Shown here in pieces: positions 1 through 8,348 of a stretch of DNA of 22,913 nt (the stretch's first letter is position 1; every line of letters starts with the position of its first letter). Where the stretch lies: IMG/VR virus record IMGVR_UViG_3300002835_008302, positions 1 through 22,913 of that record. One strand, written 5' to 3'. Origin of the DNA: a virus. A program made the translations under genes and the position numbers. The notes under the pieces are model-generated. The model did not search any database, was not told the DNA's origin, and saw nothing but the letters and a program-made list of their open reading frames with translations.

Positions 1-567
1 GAAGGATTTGGATTGAGTATTGCCGAATCAATTATGTGTGGTACTCCAGTAATTGTTAATGTTACTGGTGGACTACAAGATCAAATTGGACAAGTAGATG
101 ATAATGGTAAACCATTGGAATTTGATTTGAACTTTGGCACTAACAGTGTGGGTAAATATAGAAATCATGGTGTATGGGCAAAGCCAATTTGGCCATGTGT
201 TAAAACAATTCAAGGAAGTGTACCTACACCATATATCTTTGATGATGTATGTACATGGGAAGAATCTGCTGAAGCAATCATGTATTGGTATTTAATGTCT
301 TCAGAACAACGAGAAAAGTGTGGTTTGGAAGGTCGTCGTTGGGCAATGAATGAAGGTGGTATCAATGCCAAGAATATGTGTGATCAATTCATTAAAGCAA
401 TGGATTATACTATTAATAACTTTGTTCCTGATTCTGGCTTTGATTTGTTTACTGTTAAAGATCATGTAGGAAATTATCAACCACATAATAGTATTGGTGT
501 AGAAATTCCAAAGATTGATATTGACAAATTGAAAAATGAAATCAATACTACAATAGCTAAACTATGA
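1..567 (+). CDS. Glycosyltransferase, GT4-like, C-terminal part (5'-truncated by window edge)
   Basis: The reading frame is open from base 1, so the gene begins upstream; the TTG at base 13 is not its start. The first visible residues are EGFGLSIAE, the EX7E motif that binds the nucleotide-sugar donor in the C-terminal Rossmann domain of GT-B enzymes of the GT4/GT1 clan. It is followed by CGTPVIV and a GG loop, as is usual in this clan. The remaining ~150 residues would be the end of the donor domain plus a C-terminal extension. The stop overlaps the ATG of the dUTPase gene (ATGA), so the two are probably translationally coupled. Its role is presumably transfer of a hexose from an NDP-sugar to a glycan or protein; donor and acceptor cannot be read from the sequence. 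Confidence 0.8.
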   Translation, partial: EGFGLSIAESIMCGTPVIVNVTGGLQDQIGQVDDNGKPLEFDLNFGTNSVGKYRNHGVWAKPIWPCVKTIQGSVPTPYIFDDVCTWEESAEAIMYWYLMSSEQREKCGLEGRRWAMNEGGINAKNMCDQFIKAMDYTINNFVPDSGFDLFTVKDHVGNYQPHNSIGVEIPKIDIDKLKNEINTTIAKL

Positions 568-1271
568 AGATTCAAGTATTAAAGAATGATACATATCAGT
601 CTACTGATAATCTACCAAAGAAAGGTACTGATAGAGCTACTGGTTTTGATGTAGTTGTTACAAGTGATCCAGAAATCGTTGGTGATCAGTATGAGAATGG
701 TACATATAAACGAATCGATTATATTCAATATAAAACCAATCTTAAGTTGGCAGTTCTAAAAGATCGGCAATTCAGTAACTTTGGTTATACTGATTTGGAT
801 TATGATATTCTAGCATTTCCTCGTAGTAGTGTTAGTAAGTATAATTTAGTATTAGCCAACTGTATTGGATTAATTGACGCAGATTATCGTGGTGAAGTAT
901 TACTTCGTTTCAAGTACATTTGGCAACCAGAGGATTATAGTATATATCCCCACATATCCAATGATGGGTCTCCGTTATATAACTTTATAGTAGGAAAACC
1001 AAATGTTGAAAAACTTTATAATAAAGGTGATAAAGTTTGTCAACTCAAAGTAACAAAAGTTGAAAATGTAGAGTTTGTTTTGGTAGACGAATTAGATTCT
1101 ACTAATAGAGGCGAAGGTGGATTTGGTAGCACTGATACTAAATCAACTGATAATACTAAACAAACAATGAAAAATATTGCGGATTTGTATGAAAAAATTA
1201 GTGGAAATATTACCACTCCATCAAAAAAATATGTAGATTCAATCAAAGAAAGAGAAAGACAATTAGGATAA
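564..1271 (+). CDS. dut: dUTPase (deoxyuridine 5'-triphosphate nucleotidohydrolase), long form
   Basis: It hydrolyses dUTP to dUMP and PPi, keeping uracil out of DNA and feeding dTMP synthesis. All five trimeric-dUTPase motifs are visible in order: I ATGFDV (25-30), II PRSSVSK (86-92), III GLIDADYRG (102-110, with the catalytic Asp and uracil-gating Tyr), IV GDKVCQ (155-160) and V RGEGGFGST (182-190, the P-loop-like lid). At 235 residues it is much longer than the usual ~150. There are inserted stretches between motifs I and II (about 35-60) and III and IV (about 120-148), and a charged tail of ~45 residues after motif V. It sits between two glycosyltransferase genes, overlapping the upstream one by four bases. 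dCTP deaminase is related, but motif V and the IDADY motif favour dUTPase. Confidence 0.93.
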   Translation: MKIQVLKNDTYQSTDNLPKKGTDRATGFDVVVTSDPEIVGDQYENGTYKRIDYIQYKTNLKLAVLKDRQFSNFGYTDLDYDILAFPRSSVSKYNLVLANCIGLIDADYRGEVLLRFKYIWQPEDYSIYPHISNDGSPLYNFIVGKPNVEKLYNKGDKVCQLKVTKVENVEFVLVDELDSTNRGEGGFGSTDTKSTDNTKQTMKNIADLYEKISGNITTPSKKYVDSIKERERQLG

Positions 1272-1275
1272 ATTT

Positions 1276-2586
1276 ATGAGTAAACCATTATGTGTAATTC
1301 AAGGTCCAATCTTCAATAGAAGTGGATATGGCGATTTGGCAACCGATCTAGCAAAAAGTCTTGTTAGATATGGTAAATATGATGTAAAAATCAATCCTAC
1401 TCGTTGGGGTGGATGTCCATCTAAGACAACAATTGATGATTTGTCTACTGAAGAAGATAAACAATTGGCGACAATGTTTCTTACTCAACCTTTGAATAAA
1501 CAACCAGACCTATTTATTCAAATCAGTATTCCAAATGAATTTCAACCAGCAGGAAAATATAATATTGGTATTACTGCCGGAATTGAAACTACTATGGCGT
1601 CTGGTCAATTCGTTGATGGATTAAATAGAATGAACATGAATATTGTCACCAGTAATCATGTTAAAAAAGTATTTGAATCTGCACAATATCAAAAACAATT
1701 CGAAGATGGTAGAAAAGAACTTCTTAAAAGTGATAAACCAATGGAAGTATGTTTCTGGGGTGCAGATACAAACATCTATAAAAAAACCGATGAAAAAGTC
1801 GAATCAATTGAAAATGTTTTATCATCAATTCCCGAAAAGTTTGCGTTCTTGTTTGTAGGACAATGGACACATAGAAGTTTGTATAATGATCGCAAAGACA
1901 TTGGAAATCTTATTAAGACATTTAGCAATGCATTTAAAAATAAGTCTCCAGAAAATAGACCATGTTTGTTGTTAAAAACAAGCGGGGTAAATTTCTCGGT
2001 TGTTGATCGTGATGAAATTCTAAATAGAATTAAACAAATTCAAGCAGAAGTTGGTGATAACTGTCCTAATGTATATCTACTTCATGGGGAATTAACTCCT
2101 ATCGAAATGAATGCTTTGTTAAATCATGACAAAGTAAAAGTACATGTTAGTTTTACTCATGGTGAAGGATTCGGACATCCATTGTTGTTGGCTTCATTGA
2201 GTGGTAAACCAGTATTGTCATCTAATTGGAGTGGACATTTGGATTTCTTAAATCCTAAGTATACATCTTTCTTTGAAGGTTCACTCAAACAAATTCATCC
2301 TGAATCTGCAAATGATTGGTTGATTAAAGAATCCAGTTGGTTTTATGTTGCTTATGGATTGGCAGAAGATAAATTCAAACAGTATTATCACAGTTATAAC
2401 CAATCATACACCGATAAGGCAGAACAACTTCGTCTTGAAAATATGGAAAAGTTTAGTCTACAATCGATGGATGCAAAATTGTGGGGAATTTTGGACAAAT
2501 ATGTTCCGGAATTTGCAGTAGAAAAGAAAATCGTATTGCCTAAATTGAAAAAAATTGAACTTCCTAAAATAAGCAAGGTATCCTAA
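1276..2586 (+). CDS. Glycosyltransferase, GT4-like (GT-B fold)
   Basis: A full-length protein of 436 residues. The N-terminal domain begins with IQGPIFNRSGYGD (8-20), a typical acceptor-domain opening with a G-rich loop. The C-terminal donor domain starts near FLFVGQW (191-197). It holds a lysine-containing LLLKTSG strand (231-237), then HGEGFGHPLLLASLSGKPVL (295-314), the conserved donor-binding motif of this clan. Here the second acidic position of EX7E is not evident, which is seen in some divergent members. The C-terminus is Lys-rich. The start follows the dUTPase stop by four A/T bases with no Shine-Dalgarno. It is presumably a cytosolic transferase using an NDP-sugar; specificity is unknown. 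Confidence 0.82.
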   Translation: MSKPLCVIQGPIFNRSGYGDLATDLAKSLVRYGKYDVKINPTRWGGCPSKTTIDDLSTEEDKQLATMFLTQPLNKQPDLFIQISIPNEFQPAGKYNIGITAGIETTMASGQFVDGLNRMNMNIVTSNHVKKVFESAQYQKQFEDGRKELLKSDKPMEVCFWGADTNIYKKTDEKVESIENVLSSIPEKFAFLFVGQWTHRSLYNDRKDIGNLIKTFSNAFKNKSPENRPCLLLKTSGVNFSVVDRDEILNRIKQIQAEVGDNCPNVYLLHGELTPIEMNALLNHDKVKVHVSFTHGEGFGHPLLLASLSGKPVLSSNWSGHLDFLNPKYTSFFEGSLKQIHPESANDWLIKESSWFYVAYGLAEDKFKQYYHSYNQSYTDKAEQLRLENMEKFSLQSMDAKLWGILDKYVPEFAVEKKIVLPKLKKIELPKISKVS

Positions 2587-2589
2587 TAT

Positions 2590-3258
2590 ATGTCAACACC
2601 ATTTGTATCATATCTAGTTACATGTAAAAATACAGGATTTGAACTTCAAATTCTATTAGACAGACTATACAAATATGGACAAAATAATGAATGTGTCATA
2701 TTAGACGATTATAGTGATAACATTGAAACATTAGAAGTATTAAATAATGTATCTAACAATAGTTTTTTCAAGGTATACAAACACGAATTGAATAAAAACT
2801 ATAGTGAACATAAAAACTATGGTAAAAGTCAATGTAAAGGAGAATATATTTTCCAAATTGATGATGATGAATTACCGTCTGAAACATTATTGGAATCGTT
2901 AAATGAATTAATTCAATTAAATAATGATGTTGACTTATTTTGGATTCCTCGTATAAATGATTTCAAAGGTGTAAATCATGAAAATTCCAAACAATGGGGT
3001 TGGAGATTAACATCTTATGAAGATAGATTGATTGTTAATTGGCCAGATCCACAAGGTAGATTATTTAAAAATGTATCTTATATTGAATGGAAACGCAGAT
3101 TACATGAAAAAGTAGAAGGTGCAAAAACATATGTTCATTTACCGGCAGTATATGAACTATCTTTACATCATAATAAGACAATAGAAAAACAAATAGAAAC
3201 AAATATTAAGTATAATAAATTGTTTACAGAAGAAGAAAACAAAGGATTTAAAGTATGA
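2590..3258 (+). CDS. Glycosyltransferase family 2 (GT-A fold)
   Basis: A short GT2-type enzyme of 222 residues. The N-terminal strand VSYLVTCKN (6-14) opens the nucleotide-binding fold. The acidic ILDDYSD (37-43) matches the first conserved Asp of GT2 enzymes. FQIDDDELP (88-96) is the DXD metal/nucleotide-diphosphate site. The C-terminal part has WKRRLHEKVEG (157-167), resembling the acceptor-side segment of the WaaE/KdtX-like GT2 subgroup, where a 'RLHE' element is common. The gene starts three A/T bases after the preceding stop and ends in an ATGA overlap with the epimerase gene. Donor and acceptor are unknown. Confidence 0.85.
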   Translation: MSTPFVSYLVTCKNTGFELQILLDRLYKYGQNNECVILDDYSDNIETLEVLNNVSNNSFFKVYKHELNKNYSEHKNYGKSQCKGEYIFQIDDDELPSETLLESLNELIQLNNDVDLFWIPRINDFKGVNHENSKQWGWRLTSYEDRLIVNWPDPQGRLFKNVSYIEWKRRLHEKVEGAKTYVHLPAVYELSLHHNKTIEKQIETNIKYNKLFTEEENKGFKV

Positions 3259-4253
3259 ATAATCAACAAAAAATTGCAGTCGTATTAGGTGCGGGAGGAT
3301 TTATTGGAGGACATTTAGTTAAAAGACTAAAACAAGAAGGTTATTGGGTTCGTGGTGTTGATATTAAAAACAATGAGTATCACAATTACGCCGATGATTT
3401 TGTACTTGGCGATCTCACCGATCCAAATGTAGTAAAATCAGTAATTCCAGAAAATGCCGATGAAGTATATCAATTAGCCGCTGATATGGGCGGAGCATTA
3501 TACATTTTCACAGGTCAAAATGATGCAAATGTAATGCATAATTCCGCATTAATTAATTTAAATGTTGTTCATGAATGTACAAAGAAAAAAGTAAAGAAAG
3601 TATTTTATTCTTCAAGTGCATGTGCATATCCAGAATATAATCAAATGGACCCAAATAATCCAAAATGTGCAGAAAAAGATGCATATCCTGCAGAACCCGA
3701 CAGTGAGTATGGATGGGAAAAACTATTTAGTGAGAGATTATATTTGGCATATAACAGAAACCATAAGTTAGATGTAAGAATTGCTAGATTCCATAATATC
3801 TTTGGTCCATGTGGTACATATAAAGGTGGAAAAGAAAAAGCACCTGCAGCAATGTGTAGAAAAGCTCTTGAATCTTCAGACAATAGTGAAATTGAAGTTT
3901 GGGGAGATGGATTACAAACTCGTTCATTCTTATATATTGATGATTGTATAGAAGCAGTATTAAGATTTATGAGACAAGATAACTTCTTGGGACCAGTAAA
4001 TATTGGCTCCGAAGAAATGGTAACAATTAATCAATTAGCACAAATTGCAATCGATTTGACGGGTAAAAATATAAAGATTAAAAACCTTGCTGGCGAAGAA
4101 TTTCGTCAAAAGTATGGGTTTAAATGTCCAACAGGTGTAAGAGGAAGAAATTCTGATAATACATTATACCGTGAAAAAATGGGATGGGAACCATCACAAC
4201 CACTAAAGGTAGGAATTGAGAAAACATTCAATTGGATTTCAAAATTAATGTAA
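3255..4253 (+). CDS. GDP-mannose 3,5-epimerase-like NAD-dependent epimerase
   Basis: An extended short-chain dehydrogenase, 332 residues. It shows the NAD-binding GAGGFIGG (12-19), YQLAADMGG (72-80), SSSACAYPE (119-127), YGWEK (152-156) and GKEKAPAA (192-199). It also has WGDGLQTRSF, the last third typical of GDP-mannose 3,5-epimerase. With a constant offset of 22 residues, Cys123, Lys156 and Lys195 align with Cys145, Lys178 and Lys217 of the Arabidopsis enzyme, its catalytic set. The known reaction converts GDP-D-mannose to GDP-L-galactose (and GDP-L-gulose). The start is in an ATGA overlap, with AAGGA eight bases upstream, one of the few Shine-Dalgarno-like sequences in the window. The GT10-like enzyme at 9813 is a plausible user of a GDP-L-sugar. 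Confidence 0.9.
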   Translation: MNNQQKIAVVLGAGGFIGGHLVKRLKQEGYWVRGVDIKNNEYHNYADDFVLGDLTDPNVVKSVIPENADEVYQLAADMGGALYIFTGQNDANVMHNSALINLNVVHECTKKKVKKVFYSSSACAYPEYNQMDPNNPKCAEKDAYPAEPDSEYGWEKLFSERLYLAYNRNHKLDVRIARFHNIFGPCGTYKGGKEKAPAAMCRKALESSDNSEIEVWGDGLQTRSFLYIDDCIEAVLRFMRQDNFLGPVNIGSEEMVTINQLAQIAIDLTGKNIKIKNLAGEEFRQKYGFKCPTGVRGRNSDNTLYREKMGWEPSQPLKVGIEKTFNWISKLM

Positions 4254-4256
4254 TTT

Positions 4257-4823
4257 ATGGTTTATAAAACACACAAAGAAATCTTAGCTCCTAAAGGAAC
4301 AATAGGTTTATCAAAAAAAGACATATTTTCAAAATATAAAAAAAATCATACTGTTTTTTTTGAAACCGGAACACATAAAGGAGAATCAATTGATACAGCA
4401 TTAGAATTAAACTTTTCTAAAATAATTTCAGTAGAAATTGATCAAAACTTTTATTTAAATTGTTTTGACAAGTTTATTAAAGAAATAAGCAAAGGAAAAG
4501 TTCATCTATTTTTTGGAGATTCCAATGTATGGATGGATAGAATGTTAAAGTTAATTGACGAATCTGCTTTATTTTGGTTAGATGGTCATCCTGATGGAAT
4601 TAGCGGATATCCTTTGTGGGAAGAATTAAATCAAATAAAAAATCATCAAATAAAAACAAATACAATCATAATCGATGATATTCCAATTTATTTTAATCAA
4701 AACGAAGTTGAACAAAAATTGTTAGAAATAAATCCTAACTATTCACTTCAATACGAAAATGCATTGAATGAATCAAATAATGATGTATACGAAAATTACA
4801 GAATAGTGGCGTACATTAAATAA
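4257..4823 (+). CDS. SAM-dependent methyltransferase-like protein
   Basis: A small class I methyltransferase-like protein, 188 residues. FFETGTHKGES (34-44) is the SAM-binding glycine loop (motif I) and ISVEID (57-62) carries the acidic residue that binds the SAM ribose. FGDSN (86-90) matches the next loop. FWLDGH (106-111) and TIIIDDI (136-142) give the acidic strand ends seen in sugar O-methyltransferase-like families and the Methyltransf_24/FkbM neighbourhood. In a glycan island its likely job is O-methylation of a sugar. The fold call is fairly safe; the substrate is inference. It starts three A/T bases after the epimerase stop. Confidence 0.7.
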   Translation: MVYKTHKEILAPKGTIGLSKKDIFSKYKKNHTVFFETGTHKGESIDTALELNFSKIISVEIDQNFYLNCFDKFIKEISKGKVHLFFGDSNVWMDRMLKLIDESALFWLDGHPDGISGYPLWEELNQIKNHQIKTNTIIIDDIPIYFNQNEVEQKLLEINPNYSLQYENALNESNNDVYENYRIVAYIK

Positions 4824-4827
4824 AAAT

Positions 4828-6744
4828 ATGAAAACAATAATTAAACCTTGGGGCAAAGAAGAATGGTTAGAATTAAACGATGTTTATTGCTATAAAAGAA
4901 TTTACATCAATGCAGGTTACAAAACAAGTTATCAATATCATGTTAAAAAGCGTGAAACTAACTATATAATTTCCGGCAATGCTGAGGTTTGGCTGGAAAA
5001 TGACGACGGTATAGTTGAAAAGAAAATGATGTCTGCTGGTGATTATTTTAATGTTACTCCACCAAAGAAACATAGAGTAATTGCATTGACTGATATTATT
5101 CTTCAAGAAGTATCTACACCAGAAGTAGATGATGTAATTCGTTTAGAAGATGATGCAAATCGTAAAGACGGAAAAATAGAAGGAGAACACTCTTCTCCAG
5201 CAGTATTAATTCTAGCAGCAGGTCTTGGAACTAGATTAAAACATCACACCAAATCAAAAAATAAAGCGTTGGTTTCTATAAACAATAAAGCAATTATTTC
5301 ACATATCATTGAAAAATTTCCAGAAAACTATGATATTGTAGTTGCAGTTGGATATAAAAAAGACTCGTTGATTGAATATTGTAAACTTACATATCCACAA
5401 AGAAAATTTACTTTTGTAGAAGTAGATAAATGGGAAGATTCAAAGATTGGACCAGGATATTCTGCGTTTAAATGTAAGGAATATCTACAACGTCCTTTCT
5501 ATATTACTACTGCTGATTGTTTGATTGATTCTGAAATGCCTAAATTAGACGGAAATTGGATCGGTGTACATCAAACCAGTTATCCAGAAAAATACTCTAC
5601 TGCTAAAGTAGACGAAAATAATAATATAACAAGTTTCGTAAATAAATCGGAGAACGGATTTGATTATGCTTTTATTGGATTAGCATCTATCTGGGATTAT
5701 GAAATTTTCTGGAAACAATTAGGATCGTCAGATTTAGATACAGAACTAGTCTCTGCATGGTACAATCCAAGTGTATATCCTACACTAAAAGCAAAAGAAT
5801 TAAAATGGTTTGATACCGGCAATTTGGATGATATTGAAAAAGCAAAAGAACACTTCAAAGATTCTCCGCTTTCTTTACATAAAGAAATTGATGAAGTTAC
5901 ATATAAAATCGGAAATAAATTTTTGAAATTTAACTCCGATCAGACCATTACAAAAAATAGAGGTGAACGTGCATGTAGATTGCACAAGTTAGTACCAAAC
6001 AACTTCAAACTTACTAATAATTTCATTTCTTATGATTGGGAAGACGGTATAACCTTATATGAATACAATTCAGTAACAATATTTAATAAGTTCTTGTCAT
6101 TCTATAAAAATGTAATCGATGAATCATCCAAGTGGAAAAATCAATCTTTAATTGACTCTTTCTATATTGATAAAACTAATTCACGAAAAGATGCATTCTT
6201 AAAAAAGTATGGCGAAGATTATTTCAATAAATCATTTGAAATTAATTCAAAGAAATATCCTTCTCTAAAGGAAATACTTTCAAATGTTGATTTCAATTCA
6301 TTAAAAGAAAACTCTTTCTACAGTGTATTTCACGGAGACCTTCAATTTGATAATGTAATTTATAATTCAACATTTGATAAATTCACTTATATTGATTGGA
6401 GGGAGTCTTTTGCTGGATCAGTTGATGGTGGTGATTTGTATTACGATCTATCAAAAATGTATGGTGGGTGCATCTTGCCATATAATATACTTAAAAACGA
6501 TGATTCAATTAATATTGTAGAAGGAGTATCGACTGTAAATTATTCATATGAAAGCACAGTTCAGTTACAAGAATTCACAAAGAATTATGAAAATTGGTTA
6601 GTTAATAACAACTATGACATAAATAAAATAAAAATGATAACTGGTTTGATATATTTAAATATGTCTCCTCTTCATAGCAACAAATTTAATAAAATGTTGT
6701 GGTTTATGTCAACAGAAATGTTATATGAGTCTATTAGTAAATAA
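4828..6744 (+). CDS. Three-domain fusion: cupin + sugar nucleotidyltransferase + APH/choline-kinase-like kinase
   Basis: 638 residues in three recognisable parts. Residues 1-118 form a cupin like the C-terminal isomerase domain of mannose-6-phosphate isomerase/GMP fusions: KPWGKEEWLEL (6-16), YQYHVKKRE (35-43), the ISGNAEVW strand (48-55) and PPKKHRV (78-84). Residues 123-345 form a nucleotidyltransferase with LILAAGLGTRL (127-137), a Lys in SKNKALV (143-149), TTAD (227-230) and FDTGN (328-332). Residues ~355-638 resemble aminoglycoside/choline kinases, with the catalytic loop HGDLQFDN (502-509) and metal-binding Asp in YIDWRE (521-526). Kinase plus nucleotidyltransferase suggests one protein that phosphorylates a polyol, sugar or choline-like compound and activates it as an NDP/CDP derivative; the cupin may isomerise or epimerise. 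The substrate is unknown. Its 3' end overlaps the next gene by 20 bases. Confidence 0.85.
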   Translation: MKTIIKPWGKEEWLELNDVYCYKRIYINAGYKTSYQYHVKKRETNYIISGNAEVWLENDDGIVEKKMMSAGDYFNVTPPKKHRVIALTDIILQEVSTPEVDDVIRLEDDANRKDGKIEGEHSSPAVLILAAGLGTRLKHHTKSKNKALVSINNKAIISHIIEKFPENYDIVVAVGYKKDSLIEYCKLTYPQRKFTFVEVDKWEDSKIGPGYSAFKCKEYLQRPFYITTADCLIDSEMPKLDGNWIGVHQTSYPEKYSTAKVDENNNITSFVNKSENGFDYAFIGLASIWDYEIFWKQLGSSDLDTELVSAWYNPSVYPTLKAKELKWFDTGNLDDIEKAKEHFKDSPLSLHKEIDEVTYKIGNKFLKFNSDQTITKNRGERACRLHKLVPNNFKLTNNFISYDWEDGITLYEYNSVTIFNKFLSFYKNVIDESSKWKNQSLIDSFYIDKTNSRKDAFLKKYGEDYFNKSFEINSKKYPSLKEILSNVDFNSLKENSFYSVFHGDLQFDNVIYNSTFDKFTYIDWRESFAGSVDGGDLYYDLSKMYGGCILPYNILKNDDSINIVEGVSTVNYSYESTVQLQEFTKNYENWLVNNNYDINKIKMITGLIYLNMSPLHSNKFNKMLWFMSTEMLYESISK

Positions 6745-7372
6745 GGATACTAAAATCTATTGTTCATTCAGTAAAAATGCGGGAAATAAAGGATGTGAAT
6801 TCTTTAATCCCGCATTTAAAAAATTTAATATTAACGCTATTTATAAATCTTTTTCAGTAGATAATATTGAAAATGCACTAAATAGTGCAAGATATTTAAA
6901 TTTTTCAGGATGTGCAATTGCTATGCCTTATAAAAAAATTGCATTTGAATTGGTAGACAGAAAAGATATAAGTGCAATAAACAGCAAATCAGTAAATACT
7001 ATATTATTTGAAAGCAACAAAATGATCGGATATAATACCGATTACTATGCAACTGAAAAAATTTTAGAACCTAAATTAGATAAATTCAAAGAAATTTTTA
7101 TTCTTGGAAACGGCGGATTAGCCAATGCTGTAATATCTAAATCAAAAGAAATGGGATTTTTAGTAAACAATATTACTAGGAATAACTGGAACCACTTGAA
7201 TTTACTAAAAAATAGTTTAATATTCAATTGTACACCAGTAACTAACATCGTATTTGATAATTCCAACAATTTCATCGATTGTATTGTAGGAACTGATACT
7301 GGAAATTTATTTCATTTAAACCAAGCAATGAAACAGTTTGAAATATATACCGGAATAAAATATGAAGTATAA
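6725..7372 (+). CDS. Shikimate dehydrogenase (AroE)-like protein, short
   Basis: 215 residues, against about 270 for bacterial AroE, yet the diagnostic positions survive. They are a Ser-X-Ser at 14-16 (substrate carboxylate), Lys70 in AIAMPYK (catalytic Lys), Asn91 in SVNTI and Asp106 in GYNTDYYA (catalytic Asp). There is also GNGGLANA (128-135, the nucleotide-binding glycine loop), TRN (151-153) where NADP-dependent members carry their NRT motif, and Gln200 followed by QFEIYTG (204-210). AroE reduces 3-dehydroshikimate to shikimate with NADPH. No other shikimate-pathway enzyme is in the window, so the true substrate may be a cyclic polyol related to the glycan pathway. The start is placed at 6725, 20 bases inside the preceding gene, because the family's N-terminal strand begins within ten residues of it. 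Confidence 0.78.
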   Translation: MSLLVNKDTKIYCSFSKNAGNKGCEFFNPAFKKFNINAIYKSFSVDNIENALNSARYLNFSGCAIAMPYKKIAFELVDRKDISAINSKSVNTILFESNKMIGYNTDYYATEKILEPKLDKFKEIFILGNGGLANAVISKSKEMGFLVNNITRNNWNHLNLLKNSLIFNCTPVTNIVFDNSNNFIDCIVGTDTGNLFHLNQAMKQFEIYTGIKYEV

Positions 7373-8348
7373 ATATGGAATAGGAGTGATGTCAAAGAAC
7401 ATCGTTGACGCTTGTATTGAATATGCAAACGAAAACGATAAACATTTGATTTTTATTCCATCTAGAAGACAAGTAGATTATATCGGAGGATATGTAAATC
7501 ATTGGACCACTGAAGTTTTTTCTAAATATGTAAGAGATCGATCCAGTAATATTTTATTAAAAAGAGATCATGGTGGACCAGGACAAGGATTACACCATGA
7601 TGATGGATTAACATCATTAATTCATGATGCAAACTATTTCGATGCGATCCATATAGATCCGTGGAAAATATCAAAATCTTTTAAAGAAGGATGTATAAAT
7701 ACAAGAAACTTAATTGATCATTGTTTTGATATAAACAATAACATAATATATGAAGTAGGTACCGAGGAGTCTATTTTTAAATATGAATCCCATCAATTGG
7801 AAGAGTTGATTGAATATTTGAAAAAACATTTATCTGTTGAAAAATTTGATAGAATAAAATTTGCAGTAATTCAAAGCGGAACTTCTTTAAAAGAAACAAA
7901 AAATACGGGATCTTATGATAAACAAAGATTATTAGATATGGTTTCAGTATGTAAAAAATATAATCTTTTATCAAAAGAACACAATGGCGATTATTTGCCT
8001 GTTTTTCTTATTTTTGAAAAATTTGAATGTGGATTAGATTCGATCAACATTGCACCAGAATTTGGTCAAATAGAAACTAAAACATATTTACAAGAAATAA
8101 ATAATAACGATTTGTTATTTGAGACTTTTTTTGACATATGTCACGAATCAAAAAAATGGGAAAAATGGGTAAACAAAACTTTTGATCCTTTCACCAATAA
8201 AAAACAATTGATTAATATCTGCGGACACTATGTATTATCAACTAACAGTTTTGTAGATCAGATAAAGAAAAATGTTAGATTTGATATTGACAATATCATT
8301 AAAAATAATATAAAAGATAAATTAAAAGAGTTATATGGAAAAGATTGA
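7362..8348 (+). CDS. GatZ/KbaZ-like (tagatose-bisphosphate aldolase subunit family) TIM-barrel protein
   Basis: 328 residues. The N-terminal pattern fits the GatZ/KbaZ family: a GIGVMSKN strand (6-13), LIFIPSRRQVDYIGGY (29-44, compare the family's 'IEATSNQVNQFGGY'), KRDHGGPGQG (67-76, the family's 'GGDHLGP') and AIHIDPWK (95-102). GatZ/KbaZ are regarded as non-catalytic subunits that stabilise class II tagatose-1,6-bisphosphate aldolase. No GatY/KbaY partner is here, and the protein is about 90 residues shorter than GatZ. A catalytic role on its own is therefore possible, for example an aldolase or C-C lyase reaction on a sugar phosphate. It overlaps the AroE-like gene by 11 bases and the HAD gene by 14, implying a common pathway. 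An alternative start at 7389 follows AGGAG but would remove the first barrel strand. Confidence 0.6.
   Translation: MKYKYGIGVMSKNIVDACIEYANENDKHLIFIPSRRQVDYIGGYVNHWTTEVFSKYVRDRSSNILLKRDHGGPGQGLHHDDGLTSLIHDANYFDAIHIDPWKISKSFKEGCINTRNLIDHCFDINNNIIYEVGTEESIFKYESHQLEELIEYLKKHLSVEKFDRIKFAVIQSGTSLKETKNTGSYDKQRLLDMVSVCKKYNLLSKEHNGDYLPVFLIFEKFECGLDSINIAPEFGQIETKTYLQEINNNDLLFETFFDICHESKKWEKWVNKTFDPFTNKKQLINICGHYVLSTNSFVDQIKKNVRFDIDNIIKNNIKDKLKELYGKD

Noticed and set aside
1643-1858. 71-codon plus-strand frame inside the GT4-like gene
   Set aside because: Out of frame within a well-supported glycosyltransferase, with Lys-rich low-complexity sequence and no start signal.
3641-3883. Minus-strand open frame of 80 codons inside the epimerase gene
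   Set aside because: It lies antisense to a gene with intact catalytic motifs and shows no family features; it is a shadow frame.
7368-7375. TATAAATA, the T4 late promoter -10 sequence
   Set aside because: It falls at codons 3-5 of the GatZ-like gene and inside the stop overlap; in DNA this AT-rich the octamer is expected by chance.
7389-8348. Alternative start for the GatZ-like gene at 7389, preceded by AGGAG
   Set aside because: The spacing is only two bases, and the first predicted barrel strand lies upstream of this ATG.
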